NCBI GenBank assembly: GCA_019358945.1
Contig: JAHHIE010000015.1
Span: 56,022 to 120,021, forward strand
Origin: Stenomitos rutilans HA7619-LM2
Lineage (GTDB): Bacteria; Cyanobacteriota; Cyanobacteriia; Leptolyngbyales; Leptolyngbyaceae
DNA: 64,000 bases
Direction of reading: 5' to 3'
The translations under genes were made by a program, and so were the position numbers. Shown here in pieces: positions 7,911 to 17,357 of this stretch. Position 1 is the stretch's first letter. Each line of letters begins with the position of its first letter. Below the pieces are notes generated by a model, which searched no databases, had not been told where the DNA came from, and saw only the letters and a list, made by a program, of their open reading frames with translations.

Positions 7911-9062
7911 TCAAGACGAGGCCCGTCTACGCCCACCTGTACGGCTGCGTGTGCGACTGGATAAATCATGCTCTAGCGCGGCCCCAATACCAAACAACAC
8001 ACCACTAAACACCCAAAAGACTTCCAAAAAGCCGCCGCTTTGATAATTAGCTAAATGCGTCGTCGCGTATTTGAACCAAATGTCAGCCACGTAGAGTGAG
8101 AAGGCGGCGGCGGCAATCATGCGCCAGGATTGAGCGAAGCGCCCCCCCCAAAAAGCGAGCAGCAACGTAGTGGCAATAATTAACAGCAGCACATCGCAGA
8201 CAACGTAAAAGCCATTGACGTAGGGCTTGAGGGGTTTTAACGTTTCCTCTAGCGATAAAGCCCACTCTGGCGGCGGCGCTTTTGTCTCACCAACAGAGAC
8301 GGAGGACGTTGAACTTCCAGGAGCCATTTCTGGTGCCTTTCTATCAGCAGCGGGGACAGGCGCGACGATGGGTGGTGCAGGCGAGGCAGATGGTTGCGTT
8401 GGCTTTGGCTTTGCAACAGAAGCCGCTTTGGGGCTAGCTTTGACAGCAGTTGGCTTTGCCGTTGGTTTTGTGACTGGTTTCGTCGCTGGTGCTGTTTGCG
8501 CTGCAACAGGTTGGATCAAGAAAGATTGAGGTGTGCTATCGGCGACTGGCGAGGCTACAAACCATGAAATGACAATGCTCAGCGCCGCAATAACTGCAAC
8601 CACGCCCCACTGCCAAAGCTCTAGATTCAACCGCCGGGATGCGACGGCAAGCAGAATGCCAACAATAAGAAAGATGTAGGTCAGGATGTAAAAGAAGTCG
8701 CCTGGAGACACATCAGCCTCTTGTCCTAAAACCGTTTCCCAGTAGAAGAAAAACAGATTGCCCAGGAAATAAAACAGCATCCCCAACCCAATGCAGAGCC
8801 AGACGTTGCGACCGCTTACAATCTGTGGACTACGCCAGTTTCTAAAGCACAGCCAGGCGGCGGTAAAATAGGCAATTTCTTCAAAAACTGTCGTGCCAAG
8901 AGAATACCAAAGCGGATGCTCTTGCCCTGGCAGCGTCGCACTGAAAAGCAGGAAAAACAGCAGCGCTAAGACGGCCCAGACAATCTCAGAAAGGACGATC
9001 GTCTGGACTGATAACAACGCTTTAGGAGAACTAGATGATTTGTCCAAGGGACTGCCTACCAA
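7911..9062 (-). CDS. Multi-pass membrane protein with Ala/Pro/Lys linker
   Basis: 383 aa with about five N-terminal membrane helices (between residues 20 and 170) and three C-terminal ones (about 295-370). They are separated by a ~115-residue low-complexity linker of Lys, Pro, Ala and Thr, probably extramembrane. The tail is basic (RTRSRTGGRRRASS). The start is unclear: the frame begins at TTG 9062 and no ATG precedes the first helix. I do not recognise a family; the gene fits a cyanobacterial hypothetical membrane protein. Confidence 0.65.
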   Translation of the reverse strand: MVGSPLDKSSSSPKALLSVQTIVLSEIVWAVLALLFFLLFSATLPGQEHPLWYSLGTTVFEEIAYFTAAWLCFRNWRSPQIVSGRNVWLCIGLGMLFYFLGNLFFFYWETVLGQEADVSPGDFFYILTYIFLIVGILLAVASRRLNLELWQWGVVAVIAALSIVISWFVASPVADSTPQSFLIQPVAAQTAPATKPVTKPTAKPTAVKASPKAASVAKPKPTQPSASPAPPIVAPVPAADRKAPEMAPGSSTSSVSVGETKAPPPEWALSLEETLKPLKPYVNGFYVVCDVLLLIIATTLLLAFWGGRFAQSWRMIAAAAFSLYVADIWFKYATTHLANYQSGGFLEVFWVFSGVLFGIGAALEHDLSSRTRSRTGGRRRASS

Positions 9063-9174
9063 ACTTCAAGAAGGGTGATGTAGAAGGGGAGCGGCTCAAC
9101 AGGCACGCTTGCGGCAAGACTCGCATCGTAATCGAAAGGGGCGGCGATGGCTACAAAGCGTGAACATTTCTTAG

Positions 9175-9843
9175 CTAACGCCACAGCTTACCTAAGGGAG
9201 ATTGGTTGAGCCAGGCTTGAAAGACCGTGCGATCGTTGCCTGACAGGTCTTGTAAGGTGTCGATCGCCCGTTCTGCAAAGGTAGTATTCCCAAAATAGGC
9301 TTTCCCTAAGCGATGGAGTTCTTGCAGGAGCGTATTGAGGTGATGCTCCTGCCAGGGAGGAATTTGCGGCGCATCCAGGGGATCAACCGTGAGCAAATAC
9401 TTAATCGCCTCTGGCGACTCCGCTTGTGGAAAGCGCCATTGCTTAAACACTTCTGCAATATCTTTCTGAAAAAGACCCGCCTGCCGATTACCCAGCAAAT
9501 CTTCAATATCGATGTATACAGCTTGTAGCATCAGCAGGGATGCTTTGATGTAAACCGGCGTAGCTGCCGTATCGCCCCCACCGTCTGCATCTGCCGCCAG
9601 TTGCTCTAAGCGAATTTTGCCCCAAACACTGTAGCGCTCAGGCTCTTCCAGCAGCACACAAGCTTTGCCCTGGTTGTCAGTGAGATCGCGCCAGAATGTC
9701 TTCGCATCTTCCTCTTGGCTTGCATTAAAAACACTCAGCAAACGGAAAGTTTGTCCCTGATACGTAAGAATGGGGATTTGCTGATCCCGTTTTGGGTGCT
9801 GAACACTAGTGATCTCAACATCCTGCCTTTTCAGAATAAACAT
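9175..9843 (-). CDS. Conserved hypothetical protein, soluble
   Basis: 222 aa from ATG 9843, with no signal peptide or membrane segment. It begins MFILKRQDVEITSVQHPKRD and includes the motifs VYIDIEDLLGNRQAGLFQKD and DPLDAPQIPPW. The coding frame is uninterrupted and composition matches the neighbours. It resembles a cyanobacterial family of unknown function; I cannot name it with confidence. Confidence 0.65.
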   Translation of the reverse strand: MFILKRQDVEITSVQHPKRDQQIPILTYQGQTFRLLSVFNASQEEDAKTFWRDLTDNQGKACVLLEEPERYSVWGKIRLEQLAADADGGGDTAATPVYIKASLLMLQAVYIDIEDLLGNRQAGLFQKDIAEVFKQWRFPQAESPEAIKYLLTVDPLDAPQIPPWQEHHLNTLLQELHRLGKAYFGNTTFAERAIDTLQDLSGNDRTVFQAWLNQSPLGKLWR

Positions 9844-10430
9844 GACGCTGCCAATTAACTCCTGTCGGGACTGGGCGTTTGGGCGGGATGATAGAGCACG
9901 ATCTCGCCAGTGGTTAAAGGAGGTAGCTCAATAACTGTCAACTACTTTAACGATTGTCAGCTATAGATTCTAAAGTGATGTTAAAGCAAACATACCTTAA
10001 GCAATTCCCCATTTTGAGTCACTAATTGACATTCCCTCACGTGACCTCGCCTCAAGTTTTGGGAGGGGCTGTTTTCTGCTTCTAGCTGAGGGCTAATTGC
10101 CCTGGGGTGTTTATGGTTAAACTCCTGAAGTTAAAGACATACTGCTTGTAGTGCGTTATCTATTATTTATAAATGGATAGCCTGGCGTAAGGTTTAGTCC
10201 TACCAAACGTTACATAAAAGCATCGTACAGCTAGAGTTCAGAGTAGCGCAGAAACCCAAGGTTGAGCATGGTTTATCGTCAACGTCTTAGGACAGTTGTT
10301 TCTCACGTGTGCTTGCGGGCTGTAGACAGAGACTTCCTTTGAGGGCTTCGTCTCCAATCGAGCACTCAAACTTCTGAGCAAGCGCAAGGACTTCTTGGTT
10401 TATGCTAATGCTATAACAGCACTTATCCTT
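9844..10430. other. Long intergenic region before tRNA-Arg
   Basis: 587 bp with no credible ORF. It is AT-rich around 9930-10010 and 10130-10220. I see no hairpin with a T-run and no known RNA. It would hold the promoters of the minus-strand gene starting at 9843 and of the tRNA. Confidence 0.3.
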
Positions 10431-10503
<73 letters not shown>

Positions 10504-10719
10504 CTGGTTTACGTCATTGTCAGATTGAGTAAAGGCTGAACGCAGTAGAAGCGGGTCAGGCTTAGTTCTGGCTATGACGATGACACTGAACTCAGCGACT
10601 CAGCGGAGAAAACCTCTCACTAATAGCAGATGCCAGTTAGGAGTAGAGAGCCGACGATCGAATAAGCACGCTAGATAGCGAAAACGGTCCGTTGGATTTA
10701 GAGCAAAAGTTGAGCTGCG

Positions 10720-10905
10720 ATGAAGAGTTTAATGCTTCTGGTTCCGTTACTACTGGCGGTCTCAATTCCTGTCCTTGCTCTTTACGCGTACACGCCACCG
10801 ACTGAGGGTGGGCCTGGATCTTCACGAGGCAGCGGCACCCGTATTCTTTGTCCCATAACATGGGGCGTCATACCTCTGCATGAGACTGCTGTCAGCAGAA
10901 GCTAG
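10720..10905 (+). CDS. Small predicted secreted peptide with a DUF928-like start
   Basis: 61 aa with a good signal peptide: MKSLMLLVPLLLAVSIPVLA followed by LYA, a plausible signal peptidase I site. The mature part YTPPTEGGPGSSRGSGTR recalls the N-terminal Pro/Gly/Arg-rich motif of cyanobacterial DUF928 secreted proteins. The rest of that domain is absent. It could be a stand-alone exported peptide or a decayed DUF928 gene. It lies alone between tRNA-Arg and psbQ. Confidence 0.45.
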   Translation: MKSLMLLVPLLLAVSIPVLALYAYTPPTEGGPGSSRGSGTRILCPITWGVIPLHETAVSRS

Positions 10906-11146
10906 ACAACGTTATTCTTTCTGCTCAATTTAGCTTACCTGTCCTGTTTGTTTGGCTTTTGTTCTTGAGATTCTGTTTCCCGCAAAGCCAGTCTGGCACA
11001 TAGTTTCGCTTGAGCTAAGTGCGATAGTTCGTGCAATTATGAGGACAGTAATGCAAATTTTATGCAAACCCAGCTATACATTCGTTCACAAACCAGATAA
11101 ACTTCTCGTTCGTAGGCTTATTGACTTTGTTGAATCGGGATTAATC

Positions 11147-11590
11147 ATGGTTAGATATCGGGCTGCTGTTGCGTTCATATTGACGATGATCGCTGTGATG
11201 CTAGTGAGCTTTGGTGGCATTGCAGAGGCAAAAACGCTGTCCTATACCCCCGCACAGGTAGAAGAAATTCAGACGTATGCCGCTGAGGTTTCAGAACTTC
11301 GCGATCGCCTGCCTGAGCTTGCTAAGCTGATCCAAGACGAAAACTGGACATTTGCGCGCAACTTCATTCACGGTCCCCTGGGAGAGCTACGCACCAAAAT
11401 GGCTTACATCTCGCGCAGCTTGGTACCAACTGAGCAGGCAAAAGCCCGTGAACAAGCAAATGAAACCTTTAAAGGTTTCGTCGCGATCGACGCGGCTGCC
11501 GAAAAGAAGGATTACAAAGCCGCCATTCGCAATTTTGGTAAAGCGGTCAAAAGTCTGGATGCTTTTCTAGAACTTGTTCCTGGCGCTTAA
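11147..11590 (+). CDS. psbQ: Photosystem II oxygen-evolving complex protein PsbQ
   Basis: 147 aa from ATG 11147 (MVRYRAAVAF); the frame is open further upstream but that part lacks similarity. A signal peptide of ~28 residues ends at GGIAEA. The mature four-helix-bundle region includes FARNFIHGPLGELRTKM and ends VKSLDAFLELVPGA. CyanoQ stabilises the lumenal Mn4CaO5 side of PSII. Unlike Synechocystis CyanoQ, which is a lipoprotein, I see no lipobox cysteine near the cleavage site. Confidence 0.92.
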   Translation: MVRYRAAVAFILTMIAVMLVSFGGIAEAKTLSYTPAQVEEIQTYAAEVSELRDRLPELAKLIQDENWTFARNFIHGPLGELRTKMAYISRSLVPTEQAKAREQANETFKGFVAIDAAAEKKDYKAAIRNFGKAVKSLDAFLELVPGA

Positions 11591-11729
11591 AGAACCTTAT
11601 CTGTGAGGAGGGAGCCAGCAAGATTAGATGTCTTGGCAACGGTAAGGCTCCTCCTCAGCCAATAGGGTTTGGTGTCTCCAAAAATCGTGTGCAACGTCTC
11701 TTGCTCTGTCGCCAGCGTTTCATGGCCGT

Positions 11730-12632
11730 TTACAGAGCTTCAAGTGCCTGCTTAAGATCGGCAGTGAGTAATTGAGCGCTCTGCTTCGGTGCTTTCAAGT
11801 CGTAAGCAGCCACGTATAGCGGTTGTCCAATGAAAATTTTGACTCGACAACGCCACGGCGCAAGCGGCTTGCTGTAGTACAGCCGAATGGGCACTACTTG
11901 AATACCAAGCTTTGGCTGGCTGGCTTCTGCCTGTAACGCGAGTCGTGCCAAACCTGGTTTCAGCCGCTGCACCTGGGTTTCACGAAAAATATTGCCCTCA
12001 GGAAAGATCACAAGCGATTCCCGGTTTTGCAGTAGTTCTACGCCATGCCTCAAACTTGCGATCGCCGGACGGCTTGTGTCGATCGGAAACCCACCTAAAT
12101 GGCGGATAAACCATCCCTGTAGTCCTCTCACCTCATCTGCCGACACCATAAAGCGTAGGTGACGACCCGTCACATCCTGTCCTGCCGCATAAGGAATAAG
12201 AACAGCATCCCAACGGGAGCGGTGCGTAGGGGCAAGAATCACTGGCCCCGTCCGAGGTAAGTTTTCGCGCCCAATGACTTCAACTCGTTTGAAGTAAGCA
12301 GGCACGACAAGATGACGACCCAAAGGATAAACCAGTGATGCCAACCAGGAAGAGCATTGGGAGTCTGACGGTGGGGCAACAGGGTGACCATGAATGGCGG
12401 TTCCTTTCAGCAGGCGCACTGCAAATGAGGCGCTTGACGCAGTTGGCTGCGAAGGGATATCACAATCATCAGAGTGCGAGCTCGCTTGGCAAACTTGCTG
12501 CTCGTAGCCAAGTGGACTCACCTGAGTGTCAGAGGCGGCAGGCAGTTGCCCTGCGGTGTAAAACGGTCTAGTCGAATCAAGCGAGTTCATAGCGTACACA
12601 GGGCAGACGAGATGCGAAAACAACACGTACAT
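11730..12632 (-). CDS. 1-acyl-sn-glycerol-3-phosphate acyltransferase family protein
   Basis: 300 aa. PlsC-family signatures are THRSRWDAV (the HX4D catalytic motif) and FPEGNIFRETQ. The enzyme acylates lysophosphatidate, or a related acceptor, at the membrane. About 85 residues precede the domain with little similarity; the start may be ATG 12590 (MNSLDST) rather than 12632. The C-terminal part contains VVPIRLYYS, typical of the family. It could be a lysophospholipid acyltransferase of another specificity. Confidence 0.85.
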   Translation of the reverse strand: MYVLFSHLVCPVYAMNSLDSTRPFYTAGQLPAASDTQVSPLGYEQQVCQASSHSDDCDIPSQPTASSASFAVRLLKGTAIHGHPVAPPSDSQCSSWLASLVYPLGRHLVVPAYFKRVEVIGRENLPRTGPVILAPTHRSRWDAVLIPYAAGQDVTGRHLRFMVSADEVRGLQGWFIRHLGGFPIDTSRPAIASLRHGVELLQNRESLVIFPEGNIFRETQVQRLKPGLARLALQAEASQPKLGIQVVPIRLYYSKPLAPWRCRVKIFIGQPLYVAAYDLKAPKQSAQLLTADLKQALEAL

Positions 12633-12681
12633 CTACCGTAGAGTGCCCTGAAATTATCGTCGTCTGCTCTAGGGACAGTTT

Positions 12682-13194
12682 TTAGGGTGGCATGAGAGGA
12701 AACGGATGGCTGCGGCGTTGAGCAAACCAGGACTGTAATTGCTGTCGGCACGTCACCTCTAAGATGCCACCCAGCACTGGAAGTCGATGGTTAGAGCAAG
12801 CGCCGTCAGGAAGGTTGAGCACCGATCGCACGGCTCCTGCTTTGGGGTCATCGGCTCCATACACTAATTGACCTAACCGTGCTAACACTAAAGCCCCTGC
12901 ACACATGGGACACGGTTCTAGCGTCACATAGAGAGTGCATTGGGTGAGATGCCAGGAGTTGAGTACCTGCCCTGCGGCTCGTAAAACGAGGATCTCAGCA
13001 TGAGCAGTAGGGTCGTGATCGCGTTCGCGTCGGTTTTCAGCCTGGGCGATCGCCTGTCCCGCCGCATTGACAATCACTGCCCCAACTGGCACATCCCCAG
13101 CATCACCCGCGGCTTGGGCAAGCGCGATCGCCCGCTCCATCCACTGTCGATGTTGCAGGTAGTCTGGATGGTTAAAGGCTTCCGGAACTGACAT
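12682..13194 (-). CDS. tadA: tRNA adenosine(34) deaminase
   Basis: 170 aa. It has the zinc-dependent deaminase motifs HAE (His65, catalytic Glu67) and PCPMC (Cys95, Cys98). TadA converts A34 to inosine in tRNA-Arg(ACG). DYLQHRQWMERAIALAQAAG matches the N-terminal helix of the family. It is on the same strand as the glutaredoxin gene 17 bp upstream, so the two are probably cotranscribed. Confidence 0.93.
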   Translation of the reverse strand: MSVPEAFNHPDYLQHRQWMERAIALAQAAGDAGDVPVGAVIVNAAGQAIAQAENRRERDHDPTAHAEILVLRAAGQVLNSWHLTQCTLYVTLEPCPMCAGALVLARLGQLVYGADDPKAGAVRSVLNLPDGACSNHRLPVLGGILEVTCRQQLQSWFAQRRSHPFPLMPP

Positions 13195-13211
13195 AGCCGA
13201 GACCTGCCAGT

Positions 13212-13526
13212 CTATAGCGCTGGCTCTATAAGCAGGGGATCTAGTTGCCGCTGCCTGTCTAGTTGATAGAGATCATCACAACCGCCAATGTACCGTCGAT
13301 TAATAAAAATCTGGGGTACCGATCGACGACCCTCTGCACGTTCAGCCATTTTCGCCCTAGCAGCTTCATCGCCATCAATTTTATATTCTGTAAAATGAAC
13401 CCCTTTCCACCACAGCAGCAGTTTGGCGCGAATGCAGAACGGGCAAGTCTGCCAGGTGTAGATTTCGACGGTTGCTTTTACTCGTTCGGGATGACGGTTC
13501 AGTAGAGAATTGAGTCCTTGAAGCAT
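13212..13526 (-). CDS. grxC: Glutaredoxin 3 (GrxC-type, dithiol)
   Basis: 104 aa from ATG 13526 with GGAG upstream, which decides the start over the longer frame to 13562. VEIYTWQTCPFCIRAKLLL carries the CPFC active site. VPQIFINRRYIGGCDDL provides the cis-Pro and the glutathione-binding GGCDD motif. It reduces protein and glutathione mixed disulfides in the cytoplasm. Confidence 0.92.
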   Translation of the reverse strand: MLQGLNSLLNRHPERVKATVEIYTWQTCPFCIRAKLLLWWKGVHFTEYKIDGDEAARAKMAERAEGRRSVPQIFINRRYIGGCDDLYQLDRQRQLDPLLIEPAL

Positions 13527-13558
13527 GGGAGAACTCCACGATCGCGGTGAACAACTAA

Positions 13559-13795
13559 TCAATAAGAGGGGAAGGGTACAACGAGGAGTATGCCGAGTCC
13601 AGCGAGGGCAATCGCCAACGAAACCGCTAGCAGTTTGAGGCGCTGCAGCCAGGGATGGCTTGTGGGAGGGCTCTGCTGGGGATTGCGCGATCGTGGCTGG
13701 GCAGGCGCAACCAACAGAATGAGGCTACCTAACACCATCAAGCTCCCCAAGATTGCAGTCGTTCCAGCAATCCAGGCAGAAATCAACCAAAGCAT
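13559..13795 (-). CDS. Small membrane protein, two helices
   Basis: 78 aa from ATG 13795 (MLWLISAWIAGTTAILG). Two hydrophobic segments (about 4-28 and 52-74) are separated by a polar Pro/Ser/Arg loop; the C-terminus is VVPFPSY. The longer frame to 13954 looks non-coding. I do not recognise a family. It lies 32 bp upstream of grxC on the same strand. Confidence 0.55.
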   Translation of the reverse strand: MLWLISAWIAGTTAILGSLMVLGSLILLVAPAQPRSRNPQQSPPTSHPWLQRLKLLAVSLAIALAGLGILLVVPFPSY

Positions 13796-14000
13796 TGCAT
13801 CATCGACGGTTAAAGAAGCTGAACCAGGCACCTTAGCTGAAAAGCGTGTATGCCTCTTAGCTAAGGCAACCTGGACTGAATTAACCCTAATTTTAACGCT
13901 AGCAGTACAAGAATCCTCAGCGTGTATCCTATTGAGTGTGCCAATCCAATGCAATTAATTCAGCCAAGTAAGACAGCACTGCTCCAACGCAGGCACTTAG

Positions 14001-14255
14001 CTAAACATCATAAATTCGGCATTCCACAGCATCGGGGCGCTCGTCGCAATAGCGGTCGAGGCTCGTCTTCTGCTGCAAACGGCGATCAGCAGAAGCAGCC
14101 TGTACCTCTTCTACTGCATCCCAAGCCGCAGCACACTCACTGGAAAGATCTCCATTGGTGCTACATGCCGCGCGCGCTTGTTCCAGCATGGACGGTAGCT
14201 GCTCTTCGAGGGAGGTGGTGCCGTTTTCTAACGTGTCATTCAACAGCTTAGACAT
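14001..14255 (-). CDS. cp12: Calvin cycle regulator CP12
   Basis: 84 aa from ATG 14255, preceded by GGAG. The frame continues upstream to 14552 but only this part is CP12. It has two redox cysteine pairs (Cys31/Cys41 and Cys70/Cys79) around AAAWDAVEEVQA. The C-terminal tail CDERPDAVECRIYDV is the GAPDH-binding end. In the dark, oxidised CP12 bridges GAPDH and phosphoribulokinase into an inactive complex. It is divergent from glpX, and gap2 lies 8.5 kb away. Confidence 0.95.
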   Translation of the reverse strand: MSKLLNDTLENGTTSLEEQLPSMLEQARAACSTNGDLSSECAAAWDAVEEVQAASADRRLQQKTSLDRYCDERPDAVECRIYDV

Positions 14256-14663
14256 ATTGGTTTGAATCTCCTGCTTATGGGGTTGATGTAGCGTTAACCC
14301 GTTTACCTGCACGTATGTAGTGAGTGCATAGTTCCAATCTAACGCTGTTTTCCCAGTTTGGTTATGAGGAAACCTGGCTCTTGAGAATGCGGGTAACCGA
14401 TCAACGACGCTTTTGAAAAGACTTACAGCAGCTCTTGATCGAGTAAGCCACGGTTTGATTGGTGCCGAGGGCCGATGTAGGGTATGGGGTGCGGTGAAGC
14501 CAAACGAAACCGGATGCCTGTGTAAAGCAATGAGCGCAGCAAAACTTAACACGCTGAAGCAGCGAGATTCCTATTAAGCGCGTCTCCCCCTTTTGGTAGA
14601 CTTAAAGACTGAGAACAGCATTTATGAAACCGCGCAAAATCAAGCAGTTGGAGGACTTACTTC
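14256..14663. promoter_or_regulatory. Shared divergent promoter region of cp12 and glpX
   Basis: 408 bp between the two divergent Calvin-cycle genes, with no other credible gene. It must hold both promoters. I cannot identify a specific operator by eye. Confidence 0.5.
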
Positions 14664-15701
14664 GTGGAGAACACGCTCGGTCTAGAGATTATTGAAGTCG
14701 TAGAGCAGGCTGCGATCGCATCTGCCCGTTGGATGGGCAAAGGCGAGAAGAACATTGCTGACCAAGTAGCAGTGGAAGCCATGCGCGAACGCATGAACAA
14801 GATTTATATGCGGGGACGCATTGTGATCGGAGAGGGCGAGCGGGATGACGCACCGATGCTCTACATCGGCGAAGAAGTCGGTGTTTGTACACAACCAAAC
14901 GCAAAAGATTTTTGTAATCCCGATGAGTTGATCGAGATTGACATTGCAGTAGACCCTTGCGAAGGCACAAACTTGGTCGCCTATGGACAGCCTGGTTCAA
15001 TGGCCGTGCTGGCAATCTCCGAAAAAGGCGGGCTTTTTGCCGCACCTGACTTCTACATGAAGAAGTTGGCGGCTCCCGCTGCGGCTAAAGGCAAAGTAGA
15101 CATTAACAAATCAGCCACTGAAAACCTCAAAATTTTGTCTGAATGCCTGGATCGGTCGATCGAAGAACTGGTGGTTGTCGTGATGAAGCGCGATCGACAT
15201 GCCGAGCTCATCAAAGAAATTCGGGATGCTGGTGCAAGAGTTTCTCTTATTAGCGATGGAGACGTTGGAGCCGCAATCTCCTGCGGCTTTGCAGGCACAA
15301 ACATCCATGCGCTCATGGGGATTGGCGCAGCACCCGAAGGTGTAATCTCTGCGGCGGCGATGCGCGCTTTAGGTGGGCATTTCCAGGGACAGCTTATCTA
15401 TGATCCAGCGATTGTGAAGACGGGTCTCATTGGTGAGAGTAAAGAAGCGAACCTCGATCGTCTGAAGAGCATGAACATCACCGACCCCGATAAAGTCTAC
15501 GACGCCCATGAACTTGCTTCTGGTGAAACTGTCCTGTTTGCAGGATGTGGCATCACCTCTGGCAATTTAATGGAAGGCGTGCGCTTTTTCGGCGGCGGCG
15601 CTAGAACCCAGTCACTGGTTATTTCTAACCAGTCCAACACAGCCCGGTTTGTAGACACTATCCACTTATCTGGACAGCCAAAAGTCGTGCAGTTGCATTA
15701 A
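14664..15701 (+). CDS. glpX: Bifunctional fructose-1,6-/sedoheptulose-1,7-bisphosphatase, class II
   Basis: 345 aa starting at GTG 14664 with GGAGG at 14650-14654. Metal and phosphate motifs include GEGERDDAP (about 57-64) and DPCEGTN (97-103). GlpX-type enzymes are the main FBPase/SBPase of the Calvin cycle in cyanobacteria. The length matches the family. Its position divergent from cp12 links it to light-dark control of carbon fixation. Confidence 0.95.
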   Translation: MENTLGLEIIEVVEQAAIASARWMGKGEKNIADQVAVEAMRERMNKIYMRGRIVIGEGERDDAPMLYIGEEVGVCTQPNAKDFCNPDELIEIDIAVDPCEGTNLVAYGQPGSMAVLAISEKGGLFAAPDFYMKKLAAPAAAKGKVDINKSATENLKILSECLDRSIEELVVVVMKRDRHAELIKEIRDAGARVSLISDGDVGAAISCGFAGTNIHALMGIGAAPEGVISAAAMRALGGHFQGQLIYDPAIVKTGLIGESKEANLDRLKSMNITDPDKVYDAHELASGETVLFAGCGITSGNLMEGVRFFGGGARTQSLVISNQSNTARFVDTIHLSGQPKVVQLH

Positions 15702-15715
15702 GTTGTTAGTAATGA

Positions 15716-15756
15716 GTTGTTAGTTGTTAGACACATTGCTGCTAACAACTAACAAC
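15716..15756. repeat. Perfect 15-bp inverted repeat of heptamer units
   Basis: GTTGTTAGTTGTTAG (15716-15730) is followed after an 11-nt loop by its exact inverse (15742-15756). Each arm is two TTGTTAG heptamers. It sits between glpX and hemA and could act as a bidirectional hairpin. There is no adjacent T-run on the plus strand. Similar TTGTTAG/CTAACAA stretches occur at 37706-37760. Confidence 0.7.
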
Positions 15757-15819
15757 CAAAAGCTAATAACTGGAATTCGGTTCACCACAAAAGAGCGCAC
15801 TTTTAATAAGATAATTAAG

Positions 15820-17112
15820 ATGAACATTGCCGTTGTAGGGTTAAGCCACAAAACAGCCCCGGTTGACGTTCGAGAAAAACTGAGCATTCCAGAGACCCTT
15901 TATGACCGTGCGATCGCGCAGCTTTGCGCTTGCCCACACCTGGAAGAAGTGGCTGTCCTCAGCACCTGTAATCGCCTAGAGATCTATCTAGTCACCAGCG
16001 AAACCGAGCAGGGTATCCGCGAAGTCACCCAGTTTTTAGGCGATCACAGTAAGCTTTTTCTCCCTCAGTTACGTCCTCATCTGTTTACTTTGCTGCATCA
16101 AGATGCTGTCATGCATTTAATGCGTGTTGCCTCTGGGCTCGATAGCCTGGTGCTGGGCGAAGGACAAATCCTGGCACAGGTCAAGCACTGCCACAAGCTC
16201 GGTCAGCAGCATCAGGGCATTGGGCGCATTCTCAATCAACTCTTTAAACAGGCTCTCACCGCAGGCAAACGCGTCCGTACAGAGACTAGTATTGGCACAG
16301 GAGCGGTTTCCATTAGTTCTGCGGCAGTGGAATTGGCACAAATCAAAGCCCAAAATTTAGCCGCCTGTCGTGTGGGCATATTGGGCGCAGGTAAGATGTC
16401 TCGCCTGCTGGTACAACACTTGTTGTCCAAAGGTGCCGTCAATATTTCAATTTTGAATCGCTCGCTCGAACGCGCCCAAGAGTTAGCCAAGCTCTTTCCA
16501 GACGCAGCATTACGCCTACACCCGCTGTCCGACTTATCTACCATACTGGCAAACTCCGACATCGTGTTTACCAGCACAGCCGCCACAGAACCCTTGCTCG
16601 ATCGCGCCAAACTCGAAATGGTGTTAGATCCCGCACAACCGTTGCTGCTGTTTGATATTGCGGTGCCGCGAAACGTTCACACAGATGTAAACGAATTGCC
16701 CCATGTGCAAGCCTTTAACGTGGATGACCTGAAGGCAGTGGTGGCACAAAATCAGGAAAGCCGCCGTCAAATGGCAATGGAAGCAGAGATGCTGCTGGAT
16801 GAAGAGGTGGATACCTTTGATAGCTGGCTGCGATCGCTCGAAACCGTCTCGACCATCAGCAGCTTGCGTGAAAAAGTGGAAACAATCCGGGCGCAAGAAC
16901 TTGAAAAAGCCTTGTCGCGTCTGGGCACCGAGTTCGCCGAAAAGCACCAGGAAGTCATCGAAGCGCTCACCCGTGGCATTGTGAACAAAATCTTGCATGA
17001 CCCAATGGTGCAGTTGCGGGCACAGCAAGATATTGAAGCCAGACGGCAGGCGATGGAAACCCTCACAACCCTGTTTAAGCTTGAATCTACGTCGAATAAG
17101 CAGTTTGGCTAA
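15820..17112 (+). CDS. hemA: Glutamyl-tRNA reductase
   Basis: 430 aa from ATG 15820 ([20 protein letters not shown]). The upstream frame to 15724 consists of repeat sequence and is not coding. The catalytic Cys is Cys50 in STCNRLE. The NADPH-binding motif is [12 protein letters not shown]. The C-terminal dimerisation helix follows. It reduces Glu-tRNA(Glu) to glutamate-1-semialdehyde, the first committed step to heme, chlorophyll and bilins. Confidence 0.96.
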   Translation: MNIAVVGLSHKTAPVDVREKLSIPETLYDRAIAQLCACPHLEEVAVLSTCNRLEIYLVTSETEQGIREVTQFLGDHSKLFLPQLRPHLFTLLHQDAVMHLMRVASGLDSLVLGEGQILAQVKHCHKLGQQHQGIGRILNQLFKQALTAGKRVRTETSIGTGAVSISSAAVELAQIKAQNLAACRVGILGAGKMSRLLVQHLLSKGAVNISILNRSLERAQELAKLFPDAALRLHPLSDLSTILANSDIVFTSTAATEPLLDRAKLEMVLDPAQPLLLFDIAVPRNVHTDVNELPHVQAFNVDDLKAVVAQNQESRRQMAMEAEMLLDEEVDTFDSWLRSLETVSTISSLREKVETIRAQELEKALSRLGTEFAEKHQEVIEALTRGIVNKILHDPMVQLRAQQDIEARRQAMETLTTLFKLESTSNKQFG

Positions 17113-17357
17113 GATGGGGCACTGGGAGGCGGGAGACAGAAGGTAGGAAAGGTATAAAGTCAGAAGGCTAGAATAAACTGGCTGACCCCTGTGATTTCGG
17201 CTGGTGAGAAATTTAAGGAAAGGCCAGCGCTGATTTTTTGGAAAAACGGCGATCGTTTGCTTTCGTCGGAAGAGCATTAAGCGATGGCTTGATGCAGGGT
17301 TTCAGCCAAGTCCCGCAATCACACTGGCTTCGAGTTATCGGCACTGGCTTCTACTGC

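Noticed and set aside
8227..8529. Gly/Ala-rich plus-strand ORF with a hydrophobic look
   Set aside because: Shadow of the Ala/Pro/Lys linker of the membrane protein at 7911-9062; no ribosome binding site.
14256..14552. Extended N-terminus of CP12 (to 183 aa)
   Set aside because: CP12 starts at ATG 14255 with GGAG upstream; the extension is basic, low-similarity sequence in a promoter region.
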